Of a stretch of 64,000 bases of DNA, positions 7,900 to 17,229 are shown in pieces. The DNA is taken from positions 7,750,001 through 7,814,000 of the forward strand of contig NZ_CP032382.1 of NCBI RefSeq assembly GCF_003589925.1, given 5' to 3'. The stretch comes from Chryseolinea soli. GTDB lineage: Bacteria > Bacteroidota > Bacteroidia > Cytophagales > Cyclobacteriaceae. Every line of letters begins with the position of its first letter. The stretch's first letter is position 1. The position numbers and the translations under genes are program-made. The notes under the pieces are model-generated. The model saw only the letters and a list, made by a program, of their open reading frames with translations. It was not told where the DNA came from and did not search any database.

Positions 7900-8415
7900 A
7901 TGAAAAAGTTGATTCTGGGGGTATTGACCATGGGCATGCTGCTTTCAGCCTGCCGCGAAAGCGAACAAGCCGTAAATTCGGATTTAACGGGTAACCAAAC
8001 CGTGTATTCCTTACAAGCCGGATCCACCTACAACATCAGTGGAACGGTGACCTTTAAAGAAAAGAAAGATGGAACTGCATTGATCGACCTGGCCCTGACG
8101 GGCACGGACGGCACAGCAGAATTTCCCGTTCACCTTCACATGGGCAACATCGCGGCCCCCGACGCGGCAGTTGCAGCCTTGTTGAACCCCGTCCAGGGAA
8201 AGAGCGGCGCCAGCGAAACCAACCTGCTCCAATTGGCAGATGAATCGAAAGTCACCTATGCACAACTGTTGCAACTGAACGCCTGCGTGAAAGTGCACCT
8301 GGGCGCTACAGGACCCGACCGGGACATCATCCTGGCCGCGGGAAACATCGGCCAGGCCGCCAGCACAGATGTGAGCTCGGGACGTTTGGGAATAAGCGTC
8401 TGCAAAAGCGAGTAA
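7900..8415 (+). CDS. Small secreted lipoprotein, unknown function
   Basis: A 171-residue protein starting M-K-K-L-I-L-G-V-L with a lipoprotein signal ending L-L-S-A-C. An earlier in-frame ATG at 7888 would add four residues but begins a less typical signal. The mature chain is beta-rich with V-H-L-H-M-G-N at about residue 80 and C-V-K-V-H-L-G at about 127, loosely recalling CHRD or Cu/Zn-SOD-like beta sandwiches, though no full metal site is seen. It is a single-gene transcript with its own terminator directly downstream. Confidence 0.7.
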   Translation: MKKLILGVLTMGMLLSACRESEQAVNSDLTGNQTVYSLQAGSTYNISGTVTFKEKKDGTALIDLALTGTDGTAEFPVHLHMGNIAAPDAAVAALLNPVQGKSGASETNLLQLADESKVTYAQLLQLNACVKVHLGATGPDRDIILAAGNIGQAASTDVSSGRLGISVCKSE

Positions 8416-8437
8416 AATACAATCTCAAAAAGCATGG

Positions 8438-8467
8438 AAGGCTGCCCCAAAGGCAGCCTTTTTTATT
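8438..8467 (+). terminator. Rho-independent terminator
   Basis: Perfect 9-bp stem AAGGCTGCC / GGCAGCCTT (8438-8446 and 8452-8460), five-base loop, then TTTTATTT. Ends the lipoprotein gene at 7900-8415. Confidence 0.9.
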
Positions 8468-8562
8468 TAATGATCCAGACTAAAGCACGGGTTATGTTTA
8501 GAACTGTTCTTAGTTTATTCTTTTGTTTGCAACACCCGCTTCCAATCGACCAAGATCCCATA

Positions 8563-8600
8563 AAAAAAGGCGGCTACCTTTAAAGATAGCCGCCTTTTTT
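8563..8600 (-). terminator. Bidirectional-looking terminator ending the sdh operon
   Basis: A-rich flank, stem GGCGGCTA / TAGCCGCC with a 9-10-base loop and T tracts on either side depending on strand. It lies 17 bp after the sdhB stop and probably ends the sdhCAB transcript. Confidence 0.85.
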
Positions 8601-8616
8601 CGAATGCTATTTTCTC

Positions 8617-9384
8617 TTAATCTCCTCCACCAACTTTCACTTCATACGACGTAGTGATGGCAGTAAAGTACTCGCGGTTCATGCGCGCGATATTGGTAAG
8701 ACTGATGCCTTTCGGACATTCCGCTTCGCAGGCACCCGTGTTGGTGCAGGCGCCGAATCCTTCTTCATCCATCTGCGCCACCATTTTCTCCACGCGTTCT
8801 TTGCGCTCGGGTTTTCCTTGTGGCAAGAGGGCGAGCTGCGATACTTTCGCGCTCACGAACAACATGGCGGAAGCGTTCTTACACGCTGCGACACAAGCGC
8901 CACAGCCGATACATGCGGCGGAGTCGAACGCTTCGTCGGCTACTTTTTTAGCAATGGGTATTTCGTTGGCATCGGGCACGCCGCCGGTGTTCACCGACAC
9001 ATAGCCACCGGCCTGTTGAATGCGATCGAAGGCCGTGCGGTCCACGACGAGGTCGCGGATGACGGGGAATGCTTTTGCTCTCCAAGGCTCGATCACGATG
9101 GTCTCGCCATCTTTGAACGTGCGCATGTGCAACTGGCAAGTCGTGGTTTGCTGCGGGCCGTGCGGGCGACCGTTGATATAGAGGCTGCACATTCCGCAAA
9201 TCCCTTCACGGCAGTCGTGATCGAAGGCTACAGACTCTTCACCTTTGTGAATGAGGTCGTTGTTCAGTACGTCCAGCATTTCCAGGAAGGACATATCGGC
9301 GGACACGTGGTCCAATTGATATGACTTGAAGGAACCTTTAGTATCCTTGTTTTTCTGGCGCCAAATCTTCAGGTTAATCTTCAT
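8617..9384 (-). CDS. sdhB: Succinate dehydrogenase/fumarate reductase iron-sulfur subunit
   Basis: Electron-transfer subunit of complex II, carrying electrons from the flavoprotein to the quinone at the membrane. The 255-residue protein shows the [2Fe-2S] ligands as C-R-E-G-I-C-G-M-C (about 58-66), the first ferredoxin-type set [11 protein letters not shown] (about 158-168) and the second [12 protein letters not shown]. It is the last gene of sdhC-sdhA-sdhB, one base after sdhA, followed by a terminator. The sequence resembles the Bacteroidota/epsilon-type SQR/QFR group with a single cytochrome subunit. Confidence 0.96.
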   Translation of the reverse strand: MKINLKIWRQKNKDTKGSFKSYQLDHVSADMSFLEMLDVLNNDLIHKGEESVAFDHDCREGICGMCSLYINGRPHGPQQTTTCQLHMRTFKDGETIVIEPWRAKAFPVIRDLVVDRTAFDRIQQAGGYVSVNTGGVPDANEIPIAKKVADEAFDSAACIGCGACVAACKNASAMLFVSAKVSQLALLPQGKPERKERVEKMVAQMDEEGFGACTNTGACEAECPKGISLTNIARMNREYFTAITTSYEVKVGGGD

Positions 9385-9385
9385 A

Positions 9386-11305
9386 TTATTTGTAGCTTCT
9401 TTGAGTCAATTTAACATTTTCAAATACCAGGGGCTCCTTGTGAAGTTCTTCCGGTTGGTTCTCGCCTTTAAACTCCCAGGCCGACACATAGGTGAACTGA
9501 TCGTCTTTGCGCAGCGCTTCGCCGTCGGGTGTCTGTGATTCTTCGCGGAAGTGTCCTCCGCAGGATTCGGTGCGGTTCAAGGCATCGTCCACCATGAGTT
9601 CGCCCAACTCGATGAAGTCGGCTACGCGCATGGCTTTTTCCAATTCCTGATTCAGCTCGTTTCCGCCACCCAGCACGTTCACATCCTTCCAGAATTCCGT
9701 TTTCAGGGTTTGTATCTTTTGCTTGGCTCCTCTCAAGCCCGCATCGTTACGCGACATGCCGCAGAACTCCCACATCAACAAGCCGAGCTCGCGATGGAAT
9801 TCGTCTACGGTCTTCTTGCCTTTGATGGACAAGAATTTCTGAACCGTGTTGTTCACTTTGTCGATGGCTTCCTTGAACTCCGGACGGTCCGTGCTCACTT
9901 TTTCGGTGGGCAAACCTGCGAGGTAGTCGCCGATGGTGTAAGGGATCACGAAGTATCCGTCGGCCAAACCTTGCATAAGCGCGCTGGCGCCGAGGCGGTT
10001 TGCACCGTGGTCGGAGAAGTTGGCTTCGCCGAGGGCATACAAGCCGGGAACCGTGGTCATTAAGTTATAGTCCACCCAAAGTCCACCCATGGTGTAGTGA
10101 ACGGCGGGGTAGATCATCATCGGCCCTTCATAGGGATTGTCGCCGGTGATCTGTTGGTACATGTCGAACAGGTTGCCGTATTTCGCTTCGATGGTTTTCT
10201 TTCCATCGCGCTTGATCGCATCGGCAAAATCCAGGAACACGGCCAGGCCGGATCCTACGCCGCGACCTTCGTCGCACATTTGCTTGGCGTTGCGGGAGGC
10301 CACGTCACGGGGAACGAGGTTACCAAATGAAGGATATTTTCTTTCGAGGAAGTAGTCGCGATCCGCTTCGGGAATGGCCGCAGCATCTTTCGCTTTCAAT
10401 CCGGGGCGCGCCACTTTCGGCACCCACACGCGGCCATCGTTACGCAACGATTCCGACATGAGCGTGAGCTTGGATTGGTGATCTCCTGAAACGGGGATAC
10501 ATGTAGGGTGAATTTGTGTATAGCAAGGGTTGCCAAACAAAGCGCCTTTCTTGTGCGCTCTCCAGGCCGCCGTTACGTTCGAGCCTTTTGCGTTGGTGGA
10601 AAGGAAGAACACGTTGCCATAGCCGCCGGTGCAAAGCAACACGGCATGAGCAGAATGTGATTCGATTTTACCCGACACCAGGTCGCGGGTGATGATGCCG
10701 CGGGCCTTGCCGTCGACGATCACCACGTCGAGCATCTCGGAGCGGGTGTACATCGTTACTTTGCCGTTGGCGATCTGACGGTTCAGCGCCGAGTAGGCAC
10801 CGAGCAAAAGTTGTTGTCCGGTTTGTCCGCGGGCGTAGAACGTTCTGGATACCTGTGCGCCACCAAAAGAGCGGTTGGCCAACAGTCCGCCATATTCGCG
10901 GGCGAAGGGTACGCCTTGTGCCACGCACTGGTCGATGATGTTCACACTCACTTCGGCGAGGCGATAGACGTTGCCTTCGCGTGCTCTGTAGTCGCCGCCT
11001 TTAATGGTGTCGTAGAACAAACGGTAGACGCTGTCGCCGTCGTTCTGATAATTTTTTGCTGCGTTGATACCGCCTTGTGCTGCGATGCTGTGCGCGCGGC
11101 GGGGGCTGTCCTGGAAGCAAAATGCTTTTACGTTGTAGCCCAACTCTCCCAGCGATGCGGCTGCCGAGGCGCCTGCCAATCCGGTGCCGACTACGATAAT
11201 ATCATACTTGCGCTTATTCGCCGGGTTGACCAGCTTGAGGTTGAACTTGTGTTTTGTCCATTTCTCCGCTAAAGGGCCTTCGGGAATTTTAGAATCTAAT
11301 TTCAT
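9386..11305 (-). CDS. sdhA: Succinate dehydrogenase/fumarate reductase flavoprotein subunit
   Basis: Catalytic subunit interconverting succinate and fumarate. The 639-residue protein has the FAD-binding [11 protein letters not shown] motif at about 37-47 and the [11 protein letters not shown] stretch with the histidine that binds FAD covalently. Its C-terminal part is typical for this family. It lies 49 bp after sdhC and one base before sdhB. As in other Bacteroidota, direction (respiratory succinate oxidation or fumarate reduction) cannot be told from sequence. Confidence 0.96.
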   Translation of the reverse strand: MKLDSKIPEGPLAEKWTKHKFNLKLVNPANKRKYDIIVVGTGLAGASAAASLGELGYNVKAFCFQDSPRRAHSIAAQGGINAAKNYQNDGDSVYRLFYDTIKGGDYRAREGNVYRLAEVSVNIIDQCVAQGVPFAREYGGLLANRSFGGAQVSRTFYARGQTGQQLLLGAYSALNRQIANGKVTMYTRSEMLDVVIVDGKARGIITRDLVSGKIESHSAHAVLLCTGGYGNVFFLSTNAKGSNVTAAWRAHKKGALFGNPCYTQIHPTCIPVSGDHQSKLTLMSESLRNDGRVWVPKVARPGLKAKDAAAIPEADRDYFLERKYPSFGNLVPRDVASRNAKQMCDEGRGVGSGLAVFLDFADAIKRDGKKTIEAKYGNLFDMYQQITGDNPYEGPMMIYPAVHYTMGGLWVDYNLMTTVPGLYALGEANFSDHGANRLGASALMQGLADGYFVIPYTIGDYLAGLPTEKVSTDRPEFKEAIDKVNNTVQKFLSIKGKKTVDEFHRELGLLMWEFCGMSRNDAGLRGAKQKIQTLKTEFWKDVNVLGGGNELNQELEKAMRVADFIELGELMVDDALNRTESCGGHFREESQTPDGEALRKDDQFTYVSAWEFKGENQPEELHKEPLVFENVKLTQRSYK

Positions 11306-11354
11306 CTGTCTGTTTATTTTGGGTCGGGACCACGGCTAAAGGTCCGGCTAATTG

Positions 11355-12047
11355 CTATTTGTTATAAATGTCTTGGTTCAGATACATCCAAATGGGGATC
11401 AACGCAAACAGTACGGGCACGACGATGGCGAAGGCTCTTCCCACAAAACGGATAATGGGGTTGTATTTCGGGTGATTCAAGCCCAGCGTTTGGAACGCGC
11501 TGGCGAAGCCGTGCCACAAGTGAAAGCCCAGGATCAGCATAGAGACCACATAGAGGGCCGCGTACCAGAATTGAGCATAGGCTGCGGCGACAACTAAATA
11601 CAAATTCTTTACGGTTTTGCCTTCGTAGTCGACCGTTTGAATTCCTCCCCAGTGCATTTCATACCAGAAGCCTTTCAGGTGAATCACCAGGAAGATAAAG
11701 ATGATGCTACCTAAAATTCCCATATTCCGGGAAGTCCAGGCGGAAGAGTTTTTACTTACTGCATAGCCTTCGCTGCCGCGTGCCTTTCGGTTGTGCGAGG
11801 TGAGCAGGATGGCCCAAGCGATGTGGACCAGGATGATGGTATAGTTGACATAAGAGACGATCTTGATCAGCGGATTGCTGGTCATGAATTGAGCATAGAC
11901 ATTAAACGCATGGCCGTCGTCATGCTTTAAGAGTTGAAGATTTCCGATGAGGTGAACGACGAGAAAGAGAATTAGAAAGAGACCGGTGAGGGCCATCAGA
12001 AGTTTTCTGCCCAGCGTGCTGGTCAGAAGGTTGGTAAACCAATTCAT
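11355..12047 (-). CDS. sdhC: Succinate dehydrogenase cytochrome b subunit
   Basis: Membrane anchor of complex II, b558 family, binding two haems b and quinone. I chose the start M-N-W-F-T-N-L-L-T-S-T-L-G-R-K-L, where family members begin (230 residues); the frame extends 16 codons further upstream. Five membrane helices are apparent. Candidate haem-ligating histidines include those in V-V-H-L-I-G-N, I-I-L-V-H-I-A-W, V-I-H-L-K-G-F and F-H-L-W-H-G. First of the three sdh genes. Confidence 0.93.
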   Translation of the reverse strand: MNWFTNLLTSTLGRKLLMALTGLFLILFLVVHLIGNLQLLKHDDGHAFNVYAQFMTSNPLIKIVSYVNYTIILVHIAWAILLTSHNRKARGSEGYAVSKNSSAWTSRNMGILGSIIFIFLVIHLKGFWYEMHWGGIQTVDYEGKTVKNLYLVVAAAYAQFWYAALYVVSMLILGFHLWHGFASAFQTLGLNHPKYNPIIRFVGRAFAIVVPVLFALIPIWMYLNQDIYNK

Positions 12048-12169
12048 AGGATGTAGTTGTCGAAAAATTTTGATGTGGTCAAAATTACTTCGCAAACCCT
12101 ATTCCACCAAGACCAACCTCACTTTATAAAAATTCTAAATAAACCTTTCTACGTAAGGGAAGACGCCGA

Positions 12170-12277
12170 TCAGAGAAGCTCAAACAGGAGGATAATGATG
12201 GAAATGGCAACGACGGCGATCAGTAAGAACCATTCTTTCCGCACAAAATTCACAATCCAAGAGAACAAGCGTTTCAT
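12170..12277 (-). CDS. 35-residue single-pass membrane miniprotein upstream of sdhCAB
   Basis: A complete frame from ATG (12275-12277) to TGA (12170-12172). It begins M-K-R-L-F-S-W-I-V-N-F-V-R-K-E-W and is followed by one uninterrupted hydrophobic stretch of about 17 residues (F-L-L-I-A-V-V through I-I-I-L-L-F) ending E-L-L. The basic amphipathic start and single helix fit a small inner-membrane protein. It is on the same strand as sdhC, 122 bp upstream, so it may be part of the operon leader. No family recognised. A plus-strand frame across the same bases (12057-12359) has no such protein-like pattern. Confidence 0.62.
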   Translation of the reverse strand: MKRLFSWIVNFVRKEWFLLIAVVAISIIILLFELL

Positions 12278-12512
12278 AGCTTTAAAAAACAATTTTCTAC
12301 CCTATGCCAAATATCAGGCCCTACTTCAATATCCATTGAATATCAACTCTTTAGCATAGTTTGGTTGAGAGGGCTATTCAGATTTAAGAATCAAAATTGT
12401 ATCGATTTCCCATTTCTGGAAGCTCATGTTTGCCGCCCACAGAACTAAAATCCCGCTGTTACAATTGAAATGATGGTGTACATTTACGTCACCACTACAT
12501 TTTTTCGACTTC

Positions 12513-15500
12513 ATGTATTTAATATTCGACACGGAGACCACCGGTCTGCCACGCAATAAAACCGCGCCCATTACGGACCTCGACAACTGGCCCCGGCTGG
12601 TGCAGTTGGCATGGCAATTACACGACCATCGCGGCAAGCTCATCGCCCAACACAACTACCTGGTGAAGCCCGACGGCTTCGACATTCCCTACAACGCCGA
12701 GCAAATTCACGGCATTTCCACCAAACGTGCGTTGGAAGAAGGCCACGACCTGCGCGTGGTGCTCGACACCTTTGTGAAGGACCTCGAGGGCACCAGTCAA
12801 TTGGTGGGTCATAATATAGAGTTCGACATCAACATCATTGGCGCAGAATTTATCCGCCAGCAGTTGAACACCGACCGCTTCCTGAACCTGGCCAAGCTGG
12901 ACACCGGCATTTCGTCGACCGAGTTCTGCCAGCTATCGGGTGGCCTGGGGGGCAAATTGAAGATGCCCACCCTGCTTGAGCTGCACAAGAAACTCTTCAA
13001 CCGCGACTTTGGCGATGCGCACGATGCGTCCTACGACGTGGCCGCCACCGCGCGAAGCTTCTTCGGGCTGGTCAAACAGAAAGTGGTCAAGCCGTTTGAT
13101 GAAACGCCGTTCGAGGAAATCACCTACGAAGAACCGAACCTGGACGCCGCCAATTTTGCCAAGCGCGAAAAGAAAAAAGCGGCCGACTATTCGCTCACCG
13201 ACAAAGTCACAGTCCTCACGGACAAACCTTTTGTTCACCTCCACGCCCACTCCCAGTTCTCGGTGCTGCAAGCCACACCCGACATCAAGTCGATGGTGAG
13301 CAAAGCCAAGGCATTGAACATGCCGGCCATTGCGCTGACCGACCTGGGCAACATGTATGGCGCCTTCAAGTTCGTGCGCGAAGCATTGAACAATGACCTG
13401 AAGCCCATCGTAGGCTGCGAGTTCTATGTGGCCGACGAGCGGTTGAAACTGAAATTCACAAAAGACAATCCCGACAAGCGCTACAACCAGGTGTTGCTGG
13501 CCAAAAATAAAAACGGCTATCACAACCTGGCAAAACTCAGTTCCCTCGGTTTCACGGAGGGGCTATACGGCATTTACCCCCGCATCGACAAGGCGTTGAT
13601 CGAAGCGTATAAACAAGATCTGATCGCCACGACCGGGTCACTTTCCAGTGAAGTGCCTTATCTGATTCTTAACGTCGGCGAAAAGCAGGCGGAGGAAGCT
13701 TTCAAATGGTGGCACGGACTTTTTGGTGACGACTTCTACATCGAATTGAACCGTCACGGCATCCCGCAGGAAGATCACGTGAACGAAACCTTATTGCGCT
13801 TTGCGGCGAAATACGGCGTGAAATATTTTGCGGCCAACGAAGCGTTCTACCTGCAAAAAGAAGAAGCGAACGCTCACGACGTTTTGTTGTGTATCAAGGA
13901 AGGCGAATTCAAGTCCACTCCCATCGGCTATGGTCGCGGCCACCGGTATGGATTGGCCAACACCGAATATTATTTCAAATCGCAGGACGACATGAAGTCC
14001 ATCTTCCGCGACATGCCCGAAGCCGTGGAGACCATCAGCGAGATCCTCGACAAGATCGAAGGCTATACGCTGGAGCGGAATGTGTTGCTGCCCAAGTTTG
14101 ACATTCCACCCGATTTCAACACGGAAGATGAATACCTGCGGCACCTCACCTACATCGGTGCGGCCAAGCGCTATGCAGAGATCACGCCCGCCATTCGCGA
14201 GCGGTTGGATTTTGAGTTGGACACGATCCAGAAAACAGGATACCCCGGCTACTTCCTCATCGTACAAGACTTTACATCCAAGGCACGGGAGATCGGTGTG
14301 TCCGTTGGTCCGGGACGGGGTTCGGCTGCCGGTTCGGCGGTGGCGTATTGCATCGGGATCACCAACGTCGATCCCATCAAGTACGATCTGCTGTTCGAGC
14401 GTTTCCTAAACCCCGACCGCGTATCGCTGCCCGATATTGATATTGACTTCGACGATGAAGGACGCGATCGCGTGTTGAAATATGTGATCGACAAATATGG
14501 CAAAAACCAAGTGGCCCAGATCGTGACCTATGGCACGATGGCCGCGAAGTCGTCCATACGCGACTGCGCCCGGGTGATGGAACTGCCCTTGGCGGATGCC
14601 ACCTTCCTGGCAAAGATGATCCCCGAGAAACCGGGTACTTCCCTCGATGACGCCTTCCAGGAAGTGAAAGAGCTTTCCGACATCAAGAAGGGAACCGACT
14701 TGAAAGCACAGGTGCTGCAACAAGCCGTGATCCTCGAAGGCTCGGTGCGCAACACGGGAACCCATGCCTGCGGGGTCATCATCACCCCCGACGACCTCAC
14801 CAAGTTTGTGCCCGTGTCTACGGCGCGCGACTCCGACATGCTCGTGACCCAGTTCGACAACAGCGTGGTGGAAAGCGCCGGCATGTTGAAGATGGACTTC
14901 CTGGGGCTTACCACGTTGTCGATCATCAACTCGGCCCTGCGCAACATCAAGAAAAGTCACGGCATCGACATCGTTATCGACGATGTGCCGCTGGATGATT
15001 TGAAGACCTACCAGCTTTTTCAACGCGGCGAAACCACCGGCACGTTCCAGTTTGAAAGTGTGGGCATGCAGAAATATCTGCGCCAACTGAAGCCCGATAA
15101 GTTTGAAGACCTCATCGCCATGAACGCCTTGTACCGACCAGGCCCCATGGAATACATCCCTGCCTTCATCAAGCGGAAGCACGGACAAGAGGCGATCAAA
15201 TACGACTTGCAGGCCATGGAGGAATTTCTGCATGAAACCTATGGCATCACGGTCTACCAGGAGCAGGTGATGTTGCTTTCCCAAAAGCTTGCCGGCTTTA
15301 GCAAGGGCGACGCCGACGTGTTGCGGAAAGCCATGGGTAAAAAGCAAAAGGCCGTGCTGGACAAGATGAAAGACAAATTCATCAAGGGTGCCGAGAAGAA
15401 CGGCCACGCCCAGGACACCTGCGAAAAAGTGTGGACCGACTGGGAGGCCTTCGCGCAATATGCCTTTAACAAATCGCACTCCACGTGTTATTCACTGGTA

Positions 15501-16703
15501 GCCTATCACACCGCATACCTGAAAGCCAACTACCCCGCCGAATACATGGCAGCGGTATTGACCCACTCACAAAGCAACCTGGAAAGCGTTACGTTCTTTA
15601 TCGAGGAATGCCGCAGCTTAGGCATCAAAGTGTTGGGCCCGCACGTGAACGAGTCGGGTGTTTATTTTGAAGTGAACAAAGATGGTGAGATCCGGTTTGG
15701 GCTGGGCGCCATCAAGGGAGCCGGTGATGCTGCGGTGGAAGCGATCATCCACGAGCGCGAAGCCAACGGTCCCTTTGAAGATATTTTCGAGTTTGCCAAG
15801 CGGATGAATCAACGCGCAGTGAACAAGAAGACCTATGAGTGCCTGGCCTTGTCGGGTGCGTTCGATTGTTTTGCCAGCATTCACCGCCGGCAATATGTGT
15901 TTGCCAAAGACGGCGAAGTGAGCTTGCTGGAGAAGGCCATCAAGTATGCCGCCAAGACCCAACAAGAAGAACAAAGCAACCAGGCCAGTCTCTTCGGCGG
16001 AAGCTCGGGCACGGTCATGCCAAAGCCCCGCATCGACTATGTGGAGCCTTTCAGCGAGATCGAAAAGTTGAACCTGGAGAAAGAGGTGGTGGGCATCTAC
16101 ATTTCGGGCCACCCCCTGGACAACTTCAAGTTCGAGATGGACGCCTTCTGCAAGACGCGGTGCAGCGAGCTGACCGAGCTGGAAGCCATGCAGGGACGCG
16201 AGGTCAAGTTAGGAGGCATCGTTTCCGGGGTGGAACACCGGACCACGAAGACCGGCAAGCCCTTCGGCAAGTTCACGCTAGAAGACTACACCGGCAACTT
16301 CACGTTCACGCTCTTTGGCGAGGACTATCTCAAGTTCAAGACCTTCATGACGGTGGGCTGGTTCCTCTTTGTGGAGGGCGCCGTGGTGCGCAACTCGTGG
16401 GGACAGCAAAACCTGGAGTTCAAGATCCGGAACATGGACCTGCTCAACGAGCTCGGCATCAAGCGCAGCAAGGGCGTGAAGCTCCGGATCAACGCCAACG
16501 ATATCACCCCGGGCATGATCGGCATCATCGAAGGCGTTTGCGGAGAGTATTCGGGCAACACCCCGCTGTACCTGAAGATCCACGACCTCCAGGAAAACAT
16601 CAACCTAGACCTGCTTTGCCGCAAATTCCGCGTCAACCCGATCAATGACATGGTACGGGAAATGAAAAAAGCGGGTGAAATCGAGGTAGAAGTGATGTTT
16701 TAG
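12513..16703 (+). CDS. dnaE: DNA polymerase III alpha subunit with fused N-terminal DnaQ-like exonuclease
   Basis: Replicative polymerase of 1396 residues. Residues 1-190 are a DEDDh 3'-5' exonuclease: D-T-E-T-T-G (D6, E8), V-G-H-N-I-E-F-D and H-D-A-S-Y-D-V-A. Next come a PHP domain (about 243-520, start H-L-H-A-H-S), the C-family palm with the aspartate cluster P-D-I-D-I-D-F-D-D (about 640-648), the fingers/thumb, F-N-K-S-H-S at about 985, a helix-hairpin-helix region and an OB fold (about 1210-1310). The PHP metal site looks lost: TDHG reads T-D-L-G and N-D-V-H reads N-E-A-F. Unlike PolC, the exonuclease precedes the PHP domain rather than interrupting it. Monocistronic, followed by trxA. 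Confidence 0.95.
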   Translation: MYLIFDTETTGLPRNKTAPITDLDNWPRLVQLAWQLHDHRGKLIAQHNYLVKPDGFDIPYNAEQIHGISTKRALEEGHDLRVVLDTFVKDLEGTSQLVGHNIEFDINIIGAEFIRQQLNTDRFLNLAKLDTGISSTEFCQLSGGLGGKLKMPTLLELHKKLFNRDFGDAHDASYDVAATARSFFGLVKQKVVKPFDETPFEEITYEEPNLDAANFAKREKKKAADYSLTDKVTVLTDKPFVHLHAHSQFSVLQATPDIKSMVSKAKALNMPAIALTDLGNMYGAFKFVREALNNDLKPIVGCEFYVADERLKLKFTKDNPDKRYNQVLLAKNKNGYHNLAKLSSLGFTEGLYGIYPRIDKALIEAYKQDLIATTGSLSSEVPYLILNVGEKQAEEAFKWWHGLFGDDFYIELNRHGIPQEDHVNETLLRFAAKYGVKYFAANEAFYLQKEEANAHDVLLCIKEGEFKSTPIGYGRGHRYGLANTEYYFKSQDDMKSIFRDMPEAVETISEILDKIEGYTLERNVLLPKFDIPPDFNTEDEYLRHLTYIGAAKRYAEITPAIRERLDFELDTIQKTGYPGYFLIVQDFTSKAREIGVSVGPGRGSAAGSAVAYCIGITNVDPIKYDLLFERFLNPDRVSLPDIDIDFDDEGRDRVLKYVIDKYGKNQVAQIVTYGTMAAKSSIRDCARVMELPLADATFLAKMIPEKPGTSLDDAFQEVKELSDIKKGTDLKAQVLQQAVILEGSVRNTGTHACGVIITPDDLTKFVPVSTARDSDMLVTQFDNSVVESAGMLKMDFLGLTTLSIINSALRNIKKSHGIDIVIDDVPLDDLKTYQLFQRGETTGTFQFESVGMQKYLRQLKPDKFEDLIAMNALYRPGPMEYIPAFIKRKHGQEAIKYDLQAMEEFLHETYGITVYQEQVMLLSQKLAGFSKGDADVLRKAMGKKQKAVLDKMKDKFIKGAEKNGHAQDTCEKVWTDWEAFAQYAFNKSHSTCYSLVAYHTAYLKANYPAEYMAAVLTHSQSNLESVTFFIEECRSLGIKVLGPHVNESGVYFEVNKDGEIRFGLGAIKGAGDAAVEAIIHEREANGPFEDIFEFAKRMNQRAVNKKTYECLALSGAFDCFASIHRRQYVFAKDGEVSLLEKAIKYAAKTQQEEQSNQASLFGGSSGTVMPKPRIDYVEPFSEIEKLNLEKEVVGIYISGHPLDNFKFEMDAFCKTRCSELTELEAMQGREVKLGGIVSGVEHRTTKTGKPFGKFTLEDYTGNFTFTLFGEDYLKFKTFMTVGWFLFVEGAVVRNSWGQQNLEFKIRNMDLLNELGIKRSKGVKLRINANDITPGMIGIIEGVCGEYSGNTPLYLKIHDLQENINLDLLCRKFRVNPINDMVREMKKAGEIEVEVMF

Positions 16704-16757
16704 GTACAAAGGTGCTGCCGGCTGCCAGGGCTTCATAGAACTCTGAACTAAAAGCTA

Positions 16758-16765
16758 TACCTTTG
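16758..16765 (+). promoter_or_regulatory. Promoter -7 box for trxA
   Basis: TACCTTTG is an exact match to the Bacteroidota -7 consensus TAnnTTTG, 47 bases before the trxA start. No good TTTG is found at the expected distance upstream, so this rests on one box. Confidence 0.45.
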
Positions 16766-16812
16766 CGTTGGTCCTTTTGAAAGCATAAAAAGAACTTATA
16801 ACATATACTCAC

Positions 16813-17136
16813 ATGGGAAAAGCAATTGAACTTAACGATGCTAACTTTGATCAGATCATCAACTCTGATAAGCCTGTACTGGTAGACTTTTGGGCAGAAT
16901 GGTGCGGTCCTTGTAAAATGATCGGCCCGGTTGTAGAAGAGCTTGCCAACGACTACGAAGGTAAAGCGGTAATCGGCAAATTGAATGTCGACGACAACCA
17001 CGAAGTAACCGCCCGTTTCGGTGTGCGCAGCATCCCCACCTTGTTGATTTTTAAAGGCGGCCAAATCGTTGACAAACAAGTTGGCGCTGTACCCAAATCG
17101 GTATTGAATCAAAAGATCGCAGCACAGGTTGCCTGA
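16813..17136 (+). CDS. trxA: Thioredoxin
   Basis: Cytosolic dithiol-disulfide oxidoreductase of 107 residues. The active site W-C-G-P-C has its cysteines at residues 31 and 34; the family landmarks V-D-F-W-A-E before it, D25, and the cis-proline loop R-S-I-P-T-L at about 73-78 are all present. No signal peptide. It is transcribed alone, with a matching -7 box upstream and a strong terminator downstream. Confidence 0.97.
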   Translation: MGKAIELNDANFDQIINSDKPVLVDFWAEWCGPCKMIGPVVEELANDYEGKAVIGKLNVDDNHEVTARFGVRSIPTLLIFKGGQIVDKQVGAVPKSVLNQKIAAQVA

Positions 17137-17166
17137 TCATAACAGGGTATTCTAGTCCCTCGAAAT

Positions 17167-17204
17167 AAAAAAGAGGCTGGTGATGAACCAGCCTCTTTTT
17201 ATTT
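17167..17204. terminator. Bidirectional terminator between trxA and the sialate esterase
   Basis: Stem AAGAGGCTGGT / ACCAGCCTCTT (17171-17181, 17187-17196 region) with A tract before and TTTTTATTT after, so it works for trxA on the plus strand and for the converging esterase gene on the minus strand. Confidence 0.9.
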
Positions 17205-17229
17205 GGTTGCCTTTCGGCCGACCTGTATT

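Noticed and set aside
12057..12359. Plus-strand frame of 100 codons upstream of dnaE
   Set aside because: It has a mixed, low-complexity sequence without a signal, while the minus strand in the same place encodes a compact membrane miniprotein upstream of sdhC.
14406..15479. Open frame of 357 codons antisense to the polymerase gene
   Set aside because: It is a side effect of C-rich third positions in dnaE; it shows no known motif, start context or hydrophobic pattern and lies in a gene whose protein is certain.
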